Assembly (NCBI GenBank): GCA_018239675.1
Contig: JAFEGX010000068.1
Coordinates: 1-45,649, forward strand
Direction of reading: 5' to 3'
Length of the DNA: 45,649 nucleotides
Origin: Verrucomicrobiota bacterium
GTDB taxonomy: Bacteria > Verrucomicrobiota > Verrucomicrobiia > Opitutales > Opitutaceae
Shown piece by piece: positions 8,331 to 16,641 of the stretch. The notes beneath the pieces are model-generated. The model was not told the origin of the DNA, searched no databases, and saw only the letters and a program-made list of their open reading frames with translations. Every line of letters starts with the position of its first letter. The stretch's first letter is position 1. Made by a program: the position numbers and the translations under genes.

Positions 8331-10523
8331 ATGGCGCGCGCTGCACTCTTCCGCCCGCTCCGCCGGGCCCGGCTCCGCCGGTGGGGTGGGCTGCTCGGCG
8401 GACTGATGCTGGGGGCGGCGGGATTGGGCGGCGCGTCCGACCAGCCCGCGGCCTGGACGATCACGCCCTACCAGACCGCGACGTTTGTGGCGGATCCCGA
8501 GGCGGCCGCGCTGCTCAACCAGCTCGCGGAGTTTTCCACCCGGCTGCTCCGGTGGTCGGACACGCCGCGGTCGCCGGTCGTGACGGCCAACCAAGTGGTG
8601 AAAGGCGCGTTCCTGCCGTTCATCGAGGAATGGCGGAGCCTGCATCCGGGCGGGCCGCGGCTCGGCCGTCGCGCGGTGATCGGCCGTGTCAGCGACGCTT
8701 TCCGCTCGCTCGAGAGTCCCCGGATCATCGGTGTCACGCTGGGTGACGCCATCGCCGTGGCACCGGTGCGGCCGGTCGACGCCCTTGCGGGCGCCGCGGC
8801 GGAATTGCCGCTGGTCGTCCGCAACGCCCGCGCCGCGCCCGCCCGCTTCACAGTAAGGTCGCCCGGAAACCCCGGACCCGCCGCCGCGGTCACGCTGCAA
8901 CCCGGCCAGGTCTACGGGTTCTTCTTCGAAGTCGTGCCGCCGGCCTCGGGCGAAACCTTTCCGCTGGTGATGGAGTGTGAGGGTGCGTCCCAGACGGTCA
9001 GGGTGCCGCTGGTCCGGCACGCGGCTGGCCGATTGCACGTGGTGGTGCGCGACGAGCTTGGCCGGACAACCGCGGCCCGGGCTTACCTGACCGGCGCCGA
9101 TCGGCGGGCGTATGTGCCGGCCGGAGTCCTGCCGCGCCTGGTCACGGGGGACTGCGGCCAGCCGTGCGCTGGCGACTCCTATTTTTTCTCCCCGGGAGAG
9201 TTCGACGTGACGCTGCCGGCGGGGCCGGCGGTCCTCGAATTCGTAAAAGGCTTCGAGTACCGTCCGGAAAAGCGCACGGTGGAGGTCGCCCCCGGCCGCA
9301 GCACGACGGTCGAGGTCCGGCTGGGGCGCGATTCGAACCTCGCGGCGGCCGGCTGGTACTCGGGCGACGTGCATGTGCACGCCAATCTCTTTGCCGCGAC
9401 GACGACCACCCTGCCCGACGTCCTGCTCGCCGCCGAGGCCGAGGACCTGAATGTCGTGAATATCCTGCCGTGCAATGATCCGCGCACGTCAGTGATCACC
9501 GACCGGCAATATTTCACCGGCGGACCCGATCCGGTTTCGCGGCCGAACCGGATCATCTACGTGAACGAGGAGATGCGGAACGACCTCTTTGGCCACGTTG
9601 GATTCCTCAACCTGCACACGTTCGTCGAACCGGCCTATTTCGGCTGGCCCCATTCGCCGTTCCCGTACGACGCGCCGGGCAACTTTCCGCAGGTGGCGGC
9701 CGCCAAGGCGCAGGGCGGGGTGGCCACGTACGTGCACCCGGCGCTGCCGAGCGAGTTCCCGGTCGACATCGCGCTGGGCCTGGCGAACACGATCGACGCG
9801 ATGAGCCAGGGCGACGAGGACCTCACCACGGGCTACTGGTACCGGCTCCTGAACTGCGGATTCCGCTGCCCCATCTCCGCGGGCACCGACTCGTTCCTCA
9901 ACATTCCGTCGCACCTCGTGCCCGGGGCCGGCCGGGTCTATGTGCAGGCCGGGTCGCCGCTGACGTACGCGGGGTGGATCGAGGGATATCGCCGGGGCCG
10001 CAGCTTCGTGACCAATGGACCGCTGCTCGACTTTTCGGTCAACGGGCACGGGCCCGGCGACGAGATCGCCGTCGCGCGGGGCCCCGTGGTGCTCGAGGTC
10101 CGCGGCAGGGTCCGGAGCCACGTGCCGTTTTCGTCGGTCGAGGTTATCGTCAACGGCCGCGTCGCGGCCTCGGTCGCGGGTGCGCCCCCGGCCGGGGAGC
10201 AGGAGTTCACGGCCACGGTGCCCGTGCGCGCGAGCGCGTGGGTCGCGCTGCGGGTGCGCGGGCCCGGCCACCGGTTCGCGCCGAACGACAAGGCGGTCTT
10301 CGCGCACACCTCGCCGGTGTACGTCACGATTGCCGCCCGCCCGCCCGCCGCCCGGGACGATGCGCAGTTCTTCGTCGACCAGATCGACGCCCTGATCGCC
10401 CGGCTGGACCAGCGCGGCCGGTTCGAGCGGCCGGCCGACCGCGACGCGATTGTCGCCCGGTTCCGGGCGGCCCAGGAAATTTACCGCGCGATCGCCGCCC
10501 GCGACCGCGCCCCAAACCCATGA
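8331..10523 (+). CDS. Exported CehA/McbA-type PHP-domain metallohydrolase
   Basis: A 730-residue protein. The first 35 residues are basic then hydrophobic (RRWGGLLGGLMLGAAGLGG), so a signal peptide or anchor. An N-terminal beta-rich region (to about 330) precedes the PHP-like phosphoesterase domain. That domain is marked by GDVHVHAN (His348, His350), ILPCNDP, a THPALP-like YVHPALPSEF, and SAGTDSF. The order resembles CehA/McbA proteins, known from carbaryl ester hydrolysis and from many uncharacterised secreted homologs. It could hydrolyse a phosphate or carboxyl ester on the substrate released by the propeller proteins (inference). It starts 4 bp after paralog 3 and its stop overlaps the MFS gene by 4 bp. 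Confidence 0.85.
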   Translation: MARAALFRPLRRARLRRWGGLLGGLMLGAAGLGGASDQPAAWTITPYQTATFVADPEAAALLNQLAEFSTRLLRWSDTPRSPVVTANQVVKGAFLPFIEEWRSLHPGGPRLGRRAVIGRVSDAFRSLESPRIIGVTLGDAIAVAPVRPVDALAGAAAELPLVVRNARAAPARFTVRSPGNPGPAAAVTLQPGQVYGFFFEVVPPASGETFPLVMECEGASQTVRVPLVRHAAGRLHVVVRDELGRTTAARAYLTGADRRAYVPAGVLPRLVTGDCGQPCAGDSYFFSPGEFDVTLPAGPAVLEFVKGFEYRPEKRTVEVAPGRSTTVEVRLGRDSNLAAAGWYSGDVHVHANLFAATTTTLPDVLLAAEAEDLNVVNILPCNDPRTSVITDRQYFTGGPDPVSRPNRIIYVNEEMRNDLFGHVGFLNLHTFVEPAYFGWPHSPFPYDAPGNFPQVAAAKAQGGVATYVHPALPSEFPVDIALGLANTIDAMSQGDEDLTTGYWYRLLNCGFRCPISAGTDSFLNIPSHLVPGAGRVYVQAGSPLTYAGWIEGYRRGRSFVTNGPLLDFSVNGHGPGDEIAVARGPVVLEVRGRVRSHVPFSSVEVIVNGRVAASVAGAPPAGEQEFTATVPVRASAWVALRVRGPGHRFAPNDKAVFAHTSPVYVTIAARPPAARDDAQFFVDQIDALIARLDQRGRFERPADRDAIVARFRAAQEIYRAIAARDRAPNP

Positions 10524-11770
10524 TTGCCGACCCCACCGTCTCCGCCCTCACTCCCGCGATCGAGCGCCGCAACGGGCTCATCTTCATCTGGACCCAGCTC
10601 TTGATCTACTTCTCGGCGCCGGTCCTGTATGTCGGCGTCGTGCAGGCGGCGTTCCTCGACAAGCTCGGGGCGAGCGCGACGGTGGCGAACCTGCCGAGCT
10701 CGACCTACATGCTGGGCGCGGTGTTCCCGCTGCTCTGCGCCTGGCTGTTCCCGGCGCGGTTCGAGCGCTGGATCCTCGAGGTGGCCTTCGCGCTGGTCGC
10801 GGCCTCGATGCTGCTGGTCTGCTGCGTGGTCTTCGTGCCCGCCCCGTCGTGGCTGCGGATCGCCGTGGTGATCGGGCAGGGACTGATCATCGGCGTGATC
10901 AACAGCGTGACGAACATCTACATGTTCAAGTGCCTCGCCCGCGGCACGAGCGAGGCGGGCCGGGCCTGGGCGCTCAAGTACGCCTTCGGCTTCGGTCCCG
11001 TGGCCGCGGTGCTCGGCTCGCTGGGCGCCCAGCTGCTGCTGGCGGAGAAGGTCCCGGGGCTGCGCTACCCGTTCAATTTCGGCGTGCTGTACGTGATCGC
11101 GCTGCCGTGCATGGCGGTCTGCGCGCTGATCTCGCACCGGTACATGATCCTCCCGCTCGCGCACGAGGCGTCACCGCCGTTTTGGTCGTACCTCGGCGAG
11201 AGCGTGCGGGCGTTTCTGCGGGACCGTCGCCTCCTGGTCGCGTGGGTGGCGTTCCTGCTCTGGTATTTTGCCTACAGCTCGATGACGAACCTCTCGCTCT
11301 ACACCCGCGTGGCGGTGGGCCGCGCGCCGATCGAGCTGGCCGGCCTGATCATGGCGCTGCGCTTCGGCCTCAAGGCGGTCGCCGGGTTCGGCATTGGTGC
11401 GATCGCGATCCGGCGCGGCGCCCGCGCGGCGGTCATCGCCACCGTCGTGCTCGTCGGATGCGCGATCCTGTGGCCGTTCGCCGCCACCGGCTACGGCTAC
11501 CTGCTCGCCTTCGGGCTCATGGGCGCCGGCGAGCTCGGCGGCGTGTATTTCGTGAACTATGTGATCTCGGCCTCGTCGCCCGAGACCACGACGCGGAACA
11601 TCGCCTTTCTCTCGCTCGTGAGCCCGATCAGCAGCGTGGCGCCTGCGATCCACGGCAGCCTGACGGATGCGTTCGGGTTTTCCGCCAGCTTCATCTTTGG
11701 CGGCGTGATGGCGGCGCTCGCGCTGATCCTGCTGCTGCGGGCGGGGCCCGATCCGGTCAAGGCCGTCTGA
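10520..11770 (+). CDS. Major facilitator superfamily transporter
   Basis: A 416-residue integral membrane protein with about twelve hydrophobic segments and short basic loops. Examples are LIFIWTQLLIYFSAPVLY at the N-terminus and AALALILLLRAG at the C-terminus. No substrate signature is recognisable. The start ATG overlaps the stop of the PHP hydrolase gene (ATGA), so the two are translationally coupled. This argues that the transporter handles the product of the exported enzymes. The fold call rests on hydrophobicity and general MFS look; an unusual permease of another family is possible but less likely. Confidence 0.75.
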   Translation: MIADPTVSALTPAIERRNGLIFIWTQLLIYFSAPVLYVGVVQAAFLDKLGASATVANLPSSTYMLGAVFPLLCAWLFPARFERWILEVAFALVAASMLLVCCVVFVPAPSWLRIAVVIGQGLIIGVINSVTNIYMFKCLARGTSEAGRAWALKYAFGFGPVAAVLGSLGAQLLLAEKVPGLRYPFNFGVLYVIALPCMAVCALISHRYMILPLAHEASPPFWSYLGESVRAFLRDRRLLVAWVAFLLWYFAYSSMTNLSLYTRVAVGRAPIELAGLIMALRFGLKAVAGFGIGAIAIRRGARAAVIATVVLVGCAILWPFAATGYGYLLAFGLMGAGELGGVYFVNYVISASSPETTTRNIAFLSLVSPISSVAPAIHGSLTDAFGFSASFIFGGVMAALALILLLRAGPDPVKAV

Positions 11771-11791
11771 CGGGCCGAGCCGAACCCTGCC

Positions 11792-13180
11792 ATGGCTCCG
11801 CCCCTGCCGTTTGGCGTCCTGTCCCCCGCGGGCCTGCTCTGGCTCGCGGCCGGCGCCGTGGCCGGGCTGGTGGTCCTGGTCGCCCGGTTCCGCTGCAACG
11901 CGTTCATCGCGCTCGTCCTGGCCTCGCTCGCGGTGGGAGTCGGCTCGGGCATGCCGCTGGCGACCCAGGGTGGGCGCGCCGGGATCGTGGAAAGCCTGGA
12001 GACCGGTGTCGGCCGGACGCTGGGCAGCCTCGCGCTGATCATCGGCCTAGGCACGATCCTCGGGAAACTCCTGGCGGAGTCCGGCGCGGCCGAGGTCATC
12101 GCGGACCGCCTGGTGCGCGCGCTGGGCGAGTCGCGGCTCGACCACGCGGTGATGCTGGTGGCCTTCGTGGTGGGCATCTCGGTTTTTTTCGGGGTGGGGG
12201 TGATGCTCCTCGGCCCGCTGGCCTTCATGCTCGCGCGCCGGTCCGGCGCGCCGATCCTCCGTCTGGCGCTGCCGCTGGCCGCGGGGTTGTCGACGGCGCA
12301 CGGGTTGATCCCGCCGCATCCGGGACCCATGGCGGCGATCGCGACGATCCACGCCGACGTGGGCCGGACGATCCTCTGGTCGGTCGTGGTGGGACTGCCG
12401 ACGGCGCTGGTCACGGGTCCGCTGCTGGCCCGGTGGCTGGCGCCGCGGGTGCCGGTGGAACTCGGCGGGCTCGGGGCGGCGGCGACGGCGACCCCGGCGG
12501 CGCCGCGGCGGCCGGGTTTCACCGTGAGCCTCCTGACGCTGCTGCTGCCGGTGCTCCTGATGCTGGCGGCAACCGTGGCGGACCTGTCACCGCTGGTCCG
12601 GGAGCATCCGGTGCGGCCCTGGCTTGCCCTGCTGGGATCCCCGGCCGTGGCGATGCTGGTGGCCGTGCTCGTCGCGTTCTGGACGTTCGGCTACCGGTGC
12701 GGGCTGACCGGGCCGCAACTGCTGCGGATGTCGGAGGAGTGCGTTGGTCCCGCGGCGGGAATCCTGCTCGTGATCGGCGCCGGCGGCGGCTTCAGCGCGG
12801 TGCTGAACGCCTCCGGCGTTGGGGCGGCGATCGGCGAGATCGGGGCGCGCGTGCCGGTGTCGCCGCTGCTGCTCGGGTGGCTCATCGCCGGTTTGCTTCG
12901 CGTGGCGGTCGGGTCGGCGACGGTGGCGGTCATGATGGCGGCCAGCCTGATGGCGCCGATCCTCGCGGTGCGGCCCGACACCAACCGGGAACTGCTTGTC
13001 CTCGCAATGGGCGCGGGCTCGCTGCTGCTGTCGCACGTCAACGACTCGGGCTTCTGGTTTGTGAAGGAGTATTTCGGGCTGACGGTGCCGCAGACCCTCC
13101 GAACCTGGACGGTCGTCGAAACCGGCATTGGCGTCGTCGCGATCGTGCTGCTCCTCCTGGCGAACGCCATCGCGGGCTGA
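11792..13180 (+). CDS. GntP-family gluconate/sugar-acid:H+ symporter
   Basis: A 462-residue inner-membrane protein with 12 or more hydrophobic segments. The GntP hallmark is clear: GLSTAHGLIPPHPGPMAA near residue 170, followed by a C-terminal half with DSGFWFVKEYFGLT, also typical of the family. Known members import gluconate, idonate, fructuronate or glycerate with protons. This is the strongest hint that the operon metabolises a sugar acid. It lies 21 bp after the MFS gene and closes the operon; the next gene is convergent across a repeat-containing spacer. The exact ligand cannot be told. Confidence 0.93.
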   Translation: MAPPLPFGVLSPAGLLWLAAGAVAGLVVLVARFRCNAFIALVLASLAVGVGSGMPLATQGGRAGIVESLETGVGRTLGSLALIIGLGTILGKLLAESGAAEVIADRLVRALGESRLDHAVMLVAFVVGISVFFGVGVMLLGPLAFMLARRSGAPILRLALPLAAGLSTAHGLIPPHPGPMAAIATIHADVGRTILWSVVVGLPTALVTGPLLARWLAPRVPVELGGLGAAATATPAAPRRPGFTVSLLTLLLPVLLMLAATVADLSPLVREHPVRPWLALLGSPAVAMLVAVLVAFWTFGYRCGLTGPQLLRMSEECVGPAAGILLVIGAGGGFSAVLNASGVGAAIGEIGARVPVSPLLLGWLIAGLLRVAVGSATVAVMMAASLMAPILAVRPDTNRELLVLAMGAGSLLLSHVNDSGFWFVKEYFGLTVPQTLRTWTVVETGIGVVAIVLLLLANAIAG

Positions 13181-13330
13181 GGTAGCCGTCAGCTTTCAGC
13201 TGTCAGGGCCCGGCTTGGTTCGAGCCTTTGGGCCGCAAGGAGGCGCAAAATGCGCAGGGCTCGGAGACAGGCACCGATGGGAGCCTTCTGCTGTCCGTAC
13301 CAGCTACTAGCTACACATCCGTGAGCCTTC

Positions 13331-13369
13331 CGCCTACAGCCTACAGCCTACCTCTTATCGCCTACCGCC
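13331..13369. repeat. Word-like intergenic repeat (CTACAGCCTAC type), copy 1
   Basis: Between convergent GntP and alpha/beta-hydrolase genes lies a 199-bp spacer with no plausible ORF. It contains iterated short words such as CGCCTACAGCCTACAGCCTAC followed by TATCGCCTACCGCC. The reverse complement closely resembles the array at 38466-38502, so this is a dispersed family. The same spacer also has a TCAGCTTTCAGCTGTCAG tract (13189-13206) and a GCCGCAAGGAGGCGCAAAATGCGCAG tract (13232-13257). The latter resembles one near 38552. Confidence 0.6.
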
Positions 13370-13379
13370 ACTACCGCGC

Positions 13380-14219
13380 TCACTTCATATGCTCCAGCAT
13401 CCACTCCGCGAGGAGCTCGTGGTCATGGAACGAGCTGCGGTGGCCAGGGGAGGTGTTGACGATCAATTCCACGGGCACCGGGTCGCCGTCCTTCACCTTG
13501 GTGGCGCCGGCATGCACGAGGGCGCGCGAGAAAGCGATGGCGGCCTCGGTGCTGACGCGGTGATCGTTGTTGCCGATGCTGATCCAGGCGGGTCGACCGG
13601 CGAGCTGCGGGACGACGCGGATGAGGGCGAGCGCGTCGGCCGCGGCGGGGCGCTGGGCGTGGTCGAATTCGCGCAAGGCCCGGAGATCCGTGACGGGCGA
13701 GATGCCGCCGATGCAGCGAATCCGGGGCTCGGCCGCGGCGAGCTGGAAGGCGAGGAAGCCGCCGCGCGAGGTGCCGCAGGCGGCGACGCGGCTCGGGTCG
13801 GCGTACCGTTCCTTGACGAGGTAGTCGAGGACCGCCCGCGCGCGGGCCGTGAAGCTCGCGACGAAATCCTCGCCATGGTCGAGCCGCTCGCGCCACGAGT
13901 TGAGCTCGGTTGGCTCGTTTGGCCGGTGGTCCTCGCCGTGGCCGGGCGCGTCCAGCAGGACGCTCATGTACCCGTGCTTGGCCAGCAGGCGGGCGATCTC
14001 GGTGTAAATCGGTTCGGCCCGCGCGACGTCGAGGGTGCCCTGCAGCACGAACAGCGTCGGTGCCGGCTGGCCGGGATGCTCGCCGATCAGCCCGATCCGT
14101 TCGCCGTTGGGCAGGCGGAGGAGCGTCATCGCCACCGCCGGGGCGGGGGTGGCGGCTTGCGCCGCGAGGGCCGCGCTGGCGGCGCCGAGCAGGGTCAAAA
14201 CCAGGTGGGATAGGCGCAT
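13380..14219 (-). CDS. Exported alpha/beta hydrolase
   Basis: A 279-residue protein. I chose the ATG at 14219, giving MRLSHLVLTLLGAASAALA, a good signal peptide; the frame extends upstream through basic, unconserved sequence. The nucleophile elbow is GTSRGG (Gly-x-Ser-x-Gly). The oxyanion-side strand is LFVLQGTLD, and a late Asp (GNNDHR) and His (SPGHRSSFHDH) complete a likely triad. Overall it resembles dienelactone-hydrolase or prolyl-oligopeptidase-type esterases. It is convergent with the GntP gene and divergent from the ferredoxin gene. The substrate is unknown. Confidence 0.87.
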   Translation of the reverse strand: MRLSHLVLTLLGAASAALAAQAATPAPAVAMTLLRLPNGERIGLIGEHPGQPAPTLFVLQGTLDVARAEPIYTEIARLLAKHGYMSVLLDAPGHGEDHRPNEPTELNSWRERLDHGEDFVASFTARARAVLDYLVKERYADPSRVAACGTSRGGFLAFQLAAAEPRIRCIGGISPVTDLRALREFDHAQRPAAADALALIRVVPQLAGRPAWISIGNNDHRVSTEAAIAFSRALVHAGATKVKDGDPVPVELIVNTSPGHRSSFHDHELLAEWMLEHMK

Positions 14220-14371
14220 GGGAAAGTGCCGCGAGCGTAGCCGTCGAGCGGTCCGCCGCAAGGGGACGTTCGGGGTGCCGGCGCGTATTAGGAACCGCGT
14301 GATCCAAGAATTGCGCAGTAAAACCCAACTCATGCGGAGCGGGTGGCAACCGCTGCTGGTAGCCTTGTTGC

Positions 14372-14605
14372 ATGGCCACCTTAACTGAACGTCTTCCCCA
14401 GAATATCGTCGGTCGCTACTACGTGGACAGCACGTGCATCGACTGCGACCAATGCCGCGCGATCGCCCCGGAAATTTTCGGGCGCGATGAGGACAACGGG
14501 CTCTCGATCGTCATCAAGCAGCCGCTGACCAGCGAGGAGGTGGCCCTGGCCGAGGAGGCCCTGTCCGCCTGCGCCACCGGCTCGATTGGCAACGACGGCG
14601 GCTGA
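14372..14605 (+). CDS. Small 4Fe-4S ferredoxin
   Basis: A 77-residue protein with the cysteine pattern C-x2-C-x2-C (CIDCDQC, Cys22/25/28) and a distant fourth Cys67 in SACATGSIG. This suits one [4Fe-4S] cluster of the single-cluster ferredoxin type (Fer4_13-like). It is a soluble electron carrier of the cytoplasm. Length and acidic character are usual for the family. It has its own upstream gap of about 150 bp, divergent from the alpha/beta hydrolase, and is followed by a repeat-rich spacer, so it is probably monocistronic. The redox partner is not identifiable here. Confidence 0.93.
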   Translation: MATLTERLPQNIVGRYYVDSTCIDCDQCRAIAPEIFGRDEDNGLSIVIKQPLTSEEVALAEEALSACATGSIGNDGG

Positions 14606-14610
14606 TGGAC

Positions 14611-14769
14611 GATTCCGGATTTCGGATTCCGGAATCAGGATTTCGGACCCCGCGGCATCGGTTTTTGCGGCCCGAGGGGTTGAAAATTCCCTGTTTTGGC
14701 GCTGGGCCGCAGCCTTCTGCTTCACAAACCGGTCTTTCGTATTCCGAATTTCGGCCTTCGAATTCCGCC
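14611..14769. repeat. Intergenic GATTYCGGA/ATTCCG word arrays
   Basis: The 186-bp spacer between the ferredoxin and DUF885 genes holds two arrays of iterated words. One at 14611-14647 consists of overlapping GATTCCGGA, GATTTCGGA and GATTCCGG units. The second, at about 14740-14769, has ATTCCGAATTTCGG and TTCGAATTCCG in the inverse sense. The two arrays are roughly complementary, so a transcript could form an imperfect long hairpin. No coding potential was accepted here. Confidence 0.5.
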
Positions 14770-14791
14770 CCATCCCTGCTCTTTGTGGGGC

Positions 14792-16525
14792 ATGCGACCC
14801 CGATACCTGACTCTGGCTGCGCTCCTCGCGCTGGCCGCCTCGCGCCTGTTTGCCGGCTCGGCCGCGGACGCCGCCTTCGAGCGCATTGCGAATGACTTCA
14901 TCGAGAGCTATCTCCGGCAGAATCCGGAAAACGCCACGGAGATCGGTGACCATCGCTTCGACGGCCAGCTCACCGATTACAGCGCCGCCGGCCGGCAGGC
15001 CGCCGCCGCGACGCTGCGGAGCACGCTGGCGGCGCTCGACCAAGTCAACCCCGGGGCGCTGACCGGACCCGACCGCGTCGACGCCCAGATCCTGCGGCAG
15101 CGCGTCGAATATGAGCTGTTCACCCTCGAGGAACTGCGTCCCTTCGAGTGCAATCCCCTCCTGTACCAGACCAGTTTCGCGGACAGCATCTATGACCTCT
15201 CGGCCCGCGGCCAGGCTCCGGCCGAGGTGCGCCTGCGGATGATCGCCCAGCGGCTCGCGGCCTTCCCGCGCGTGGTGGCGGAGGCGAAGGCCAACCTGCG
15301 GCATCCGCCGCGCGCCAGCACCGAGACCGCGATTGACCAGGTGGCGGGAACGATCCGGCTGGTCCGCGACGACCTTGAGTCCCTGCTCCAGCAGGCCCCC
15401 GCGCTCCGCGCCGAGGTCGCGCCCATCCAGGCCCGCGCGGTGGCGGCCCTGGCCGACTACCGGGCGTGGCTCCAGCAGGACCTCCTGCCGCGCTCGACCG
15501 GCGACTTCCGCCTCGGCGAAAAACTCTACCGGCGGAAACTCCGCTATGCGCTGGGGTCCGACCTGACGCCGGAGACGATCATGGCGCGCGCCCTGCAGGA
15601 GAAGGCGAACATCACCGAACAGCTCTACGCGACCGCCCGCCCGCTGTACCTCCGGTCTTTCCCGCGGGCGACCCCCGCCGAGCTGGCCGACCGGCCCCGC
15701 GTGATCAAGGCGGTGCTCGACCAGCTGGCGGAGCACAGCCTGACCGACGACACAATTGTCGACCGCGCGAAGGCGAGCCTGGCCCGGGCGACCGAGTTTG
15801 TGCGGCAGCACCAGCTGGTGACCGTGCCCGAGACGCCGGTGCGGGTGATCGTGGTGCCGGAGTTCGCCCGCGGCGTGGCCATCGCCTACTGCCAGTCGCC
15901 CGGCGCGCTCGAGCCGAAGGGCGAGACGTTCTTCGCCATCTCGCCGACCCCGGCGGACTGGCCGCCGGCGCGGAAGCGCTCGTTCTACCGCGAGTACAAC
16001 GAATACATGCTTCAGGACCTCACGGTGCACGAGGCGATGCCCGGGCACTACCTCCAGATTGCGCACGCCAACCAATTCCGCGCCCCGACGCTGGTGCGCA
16101 CGCTGTTCCGCAGCGGCAGTTTCATCGAGGGCTGGGCCGTGTACGGCGAACGCGTGATGGCCGAAGCCGGCTTCGGCGGGCCGGAGGTGCGCATGCAGCA
16201 GCTCAAGATGCGGCTCCGGACCACCATCAATGCCATCCTCGACCAGCGGATCCACATGGGGACGATGACCGAGCCCGAGGCGATCGACCTGATGATGAAG
16301 GAAGGCTTCCAGGAGGAGGGCGAGGCCGTCGGCAAGTGGCGGCGGGCCATCCTGACCTCGACGCAGCTCTCGACGTATTTCGTGGGGGCGATCGAGCATG
16401 ACGACCTGCGGGCCGCGGCCGAGCGGCACGACGGCGCCAGCTTCAACCTGCGGCGGTACCACGACACCGTGCTTTCGTTCGGCAACGCCAACGTGAAGTA
16501 CGTCCGCCAGGAAATGGGGCTGTAG
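14792..16525 (+). CDS. DUF885-family exported metallohydrolase
   Basis: A 577-residue protein from the ATG at 14792, with a signal peptide (LTLAALLALAASRLFAG). The long alpha-helical body is typical of DUF885 (PF05960). The zinc-type motif is HEAMPGH (His413, Glu414, His419), the characteristic HExxPGH variant. A conserved downstream helix, FIEGWAVYGE, supplies the usual Glu. Family members behave as thermolysin-fold (gluzincin-like) peptidases, but few have been studied. Length is normal for the family. It is convergent with a Gfo/Idh gene across a dispersed-repeat spacer. Function is inferred from family only. Confidence 0.92.
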   Translation: MRPRYLTLAALLALAASRLFAGSAADAAFERIANDFIESYLRQNPENATEIGDHRFDGQLTDYSAAGRQAAAATLRSTLAALDQVNPGALTGPDRVDAQILRQRVEYELFTLEELRPFECNPLLYQTSFADSIYDLSARGQAPAEVRLRMIAQRLAAFPRVVAEAKANLRHPPRASTETAIDQVAGTIRLVRDDLESLLQQAPALRAEVAPIQARAVAALADYRAWLQQDLLPRSTGDFRLGEKLYRRKLRYALGSDLTPETIMARALQEKANITEQLYATARPLYLRSFPRATPAELADRPRVIKAVLDQLAEHSLTDDTIVDRAKASLARATEFVRQHQLVTVPETPVRVIVVPEFARGVAIAYCQSPGALEPKGETFFAISPTPADWPPARKRSFYREYNEYMLQDLTVHEAMPGHYLQIAHANQFRAPTLVRTLFRSGSFIEGWAVYGERVMAEAGFGGPEVRMQQLKMRLRTTINAILDQRIHMGTMTEPEAIDLMMKEGFQEEGEAVGKWRRAILTSTQLSTYFVGAIEHDDLRAAAERHDGASFNLRRYHDTVLSFGNANVKYVRQEMGL

Positions 16526-16533
16526 CGCGCGGC

Positions 16534-16625
16534 GCGCGCAGGTGACAGGGAACAGGGACCAAGTAACAGGGTAGCCAGTCGCAGCGCGGACCCCGACTTT
16601 CGGCTTTTCGACGTTCGATCTTCGG
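16534..16625. repeat. Dispersed intergenic repeat R1, copy 1
   Basis: This block starts GCGCGCAGGTGACAGGGAAC, continues with GGGACCAAGTAACAGG and GCGGACCCCGACTTTCG, and ends in TTCGACGTTCGATCTTCGG. It recurs almost base for base at 37173-37264, in part at 37301-37369, and its first 18 bases recur inverted at 38835-38852. It fills the spacer between convergent DUF885 and Gfo/Idh genes. It has no ORF or tRNA features, and it does not look like an IS end. Confidence 0.75.
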
Positions 16626-16641
16626 CGGCCGCGGGTTCGAC

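Noticed and set aside
10450..13185. 911-codon plus-strand ORF across the MFS and GntP genes
   Set aside because: Low-complexity Arg/Gly/Ala frame; the other frames give clear MFS and GntP proteins with conserved motifs and coupled starts.
14605..14895. Protein-coding ORF in the ferredoxin-DUF885 spacer
   Set aside because: It is built of the GATTTCGGA word array and then runs out of frame into the DUF885 signal peptide.
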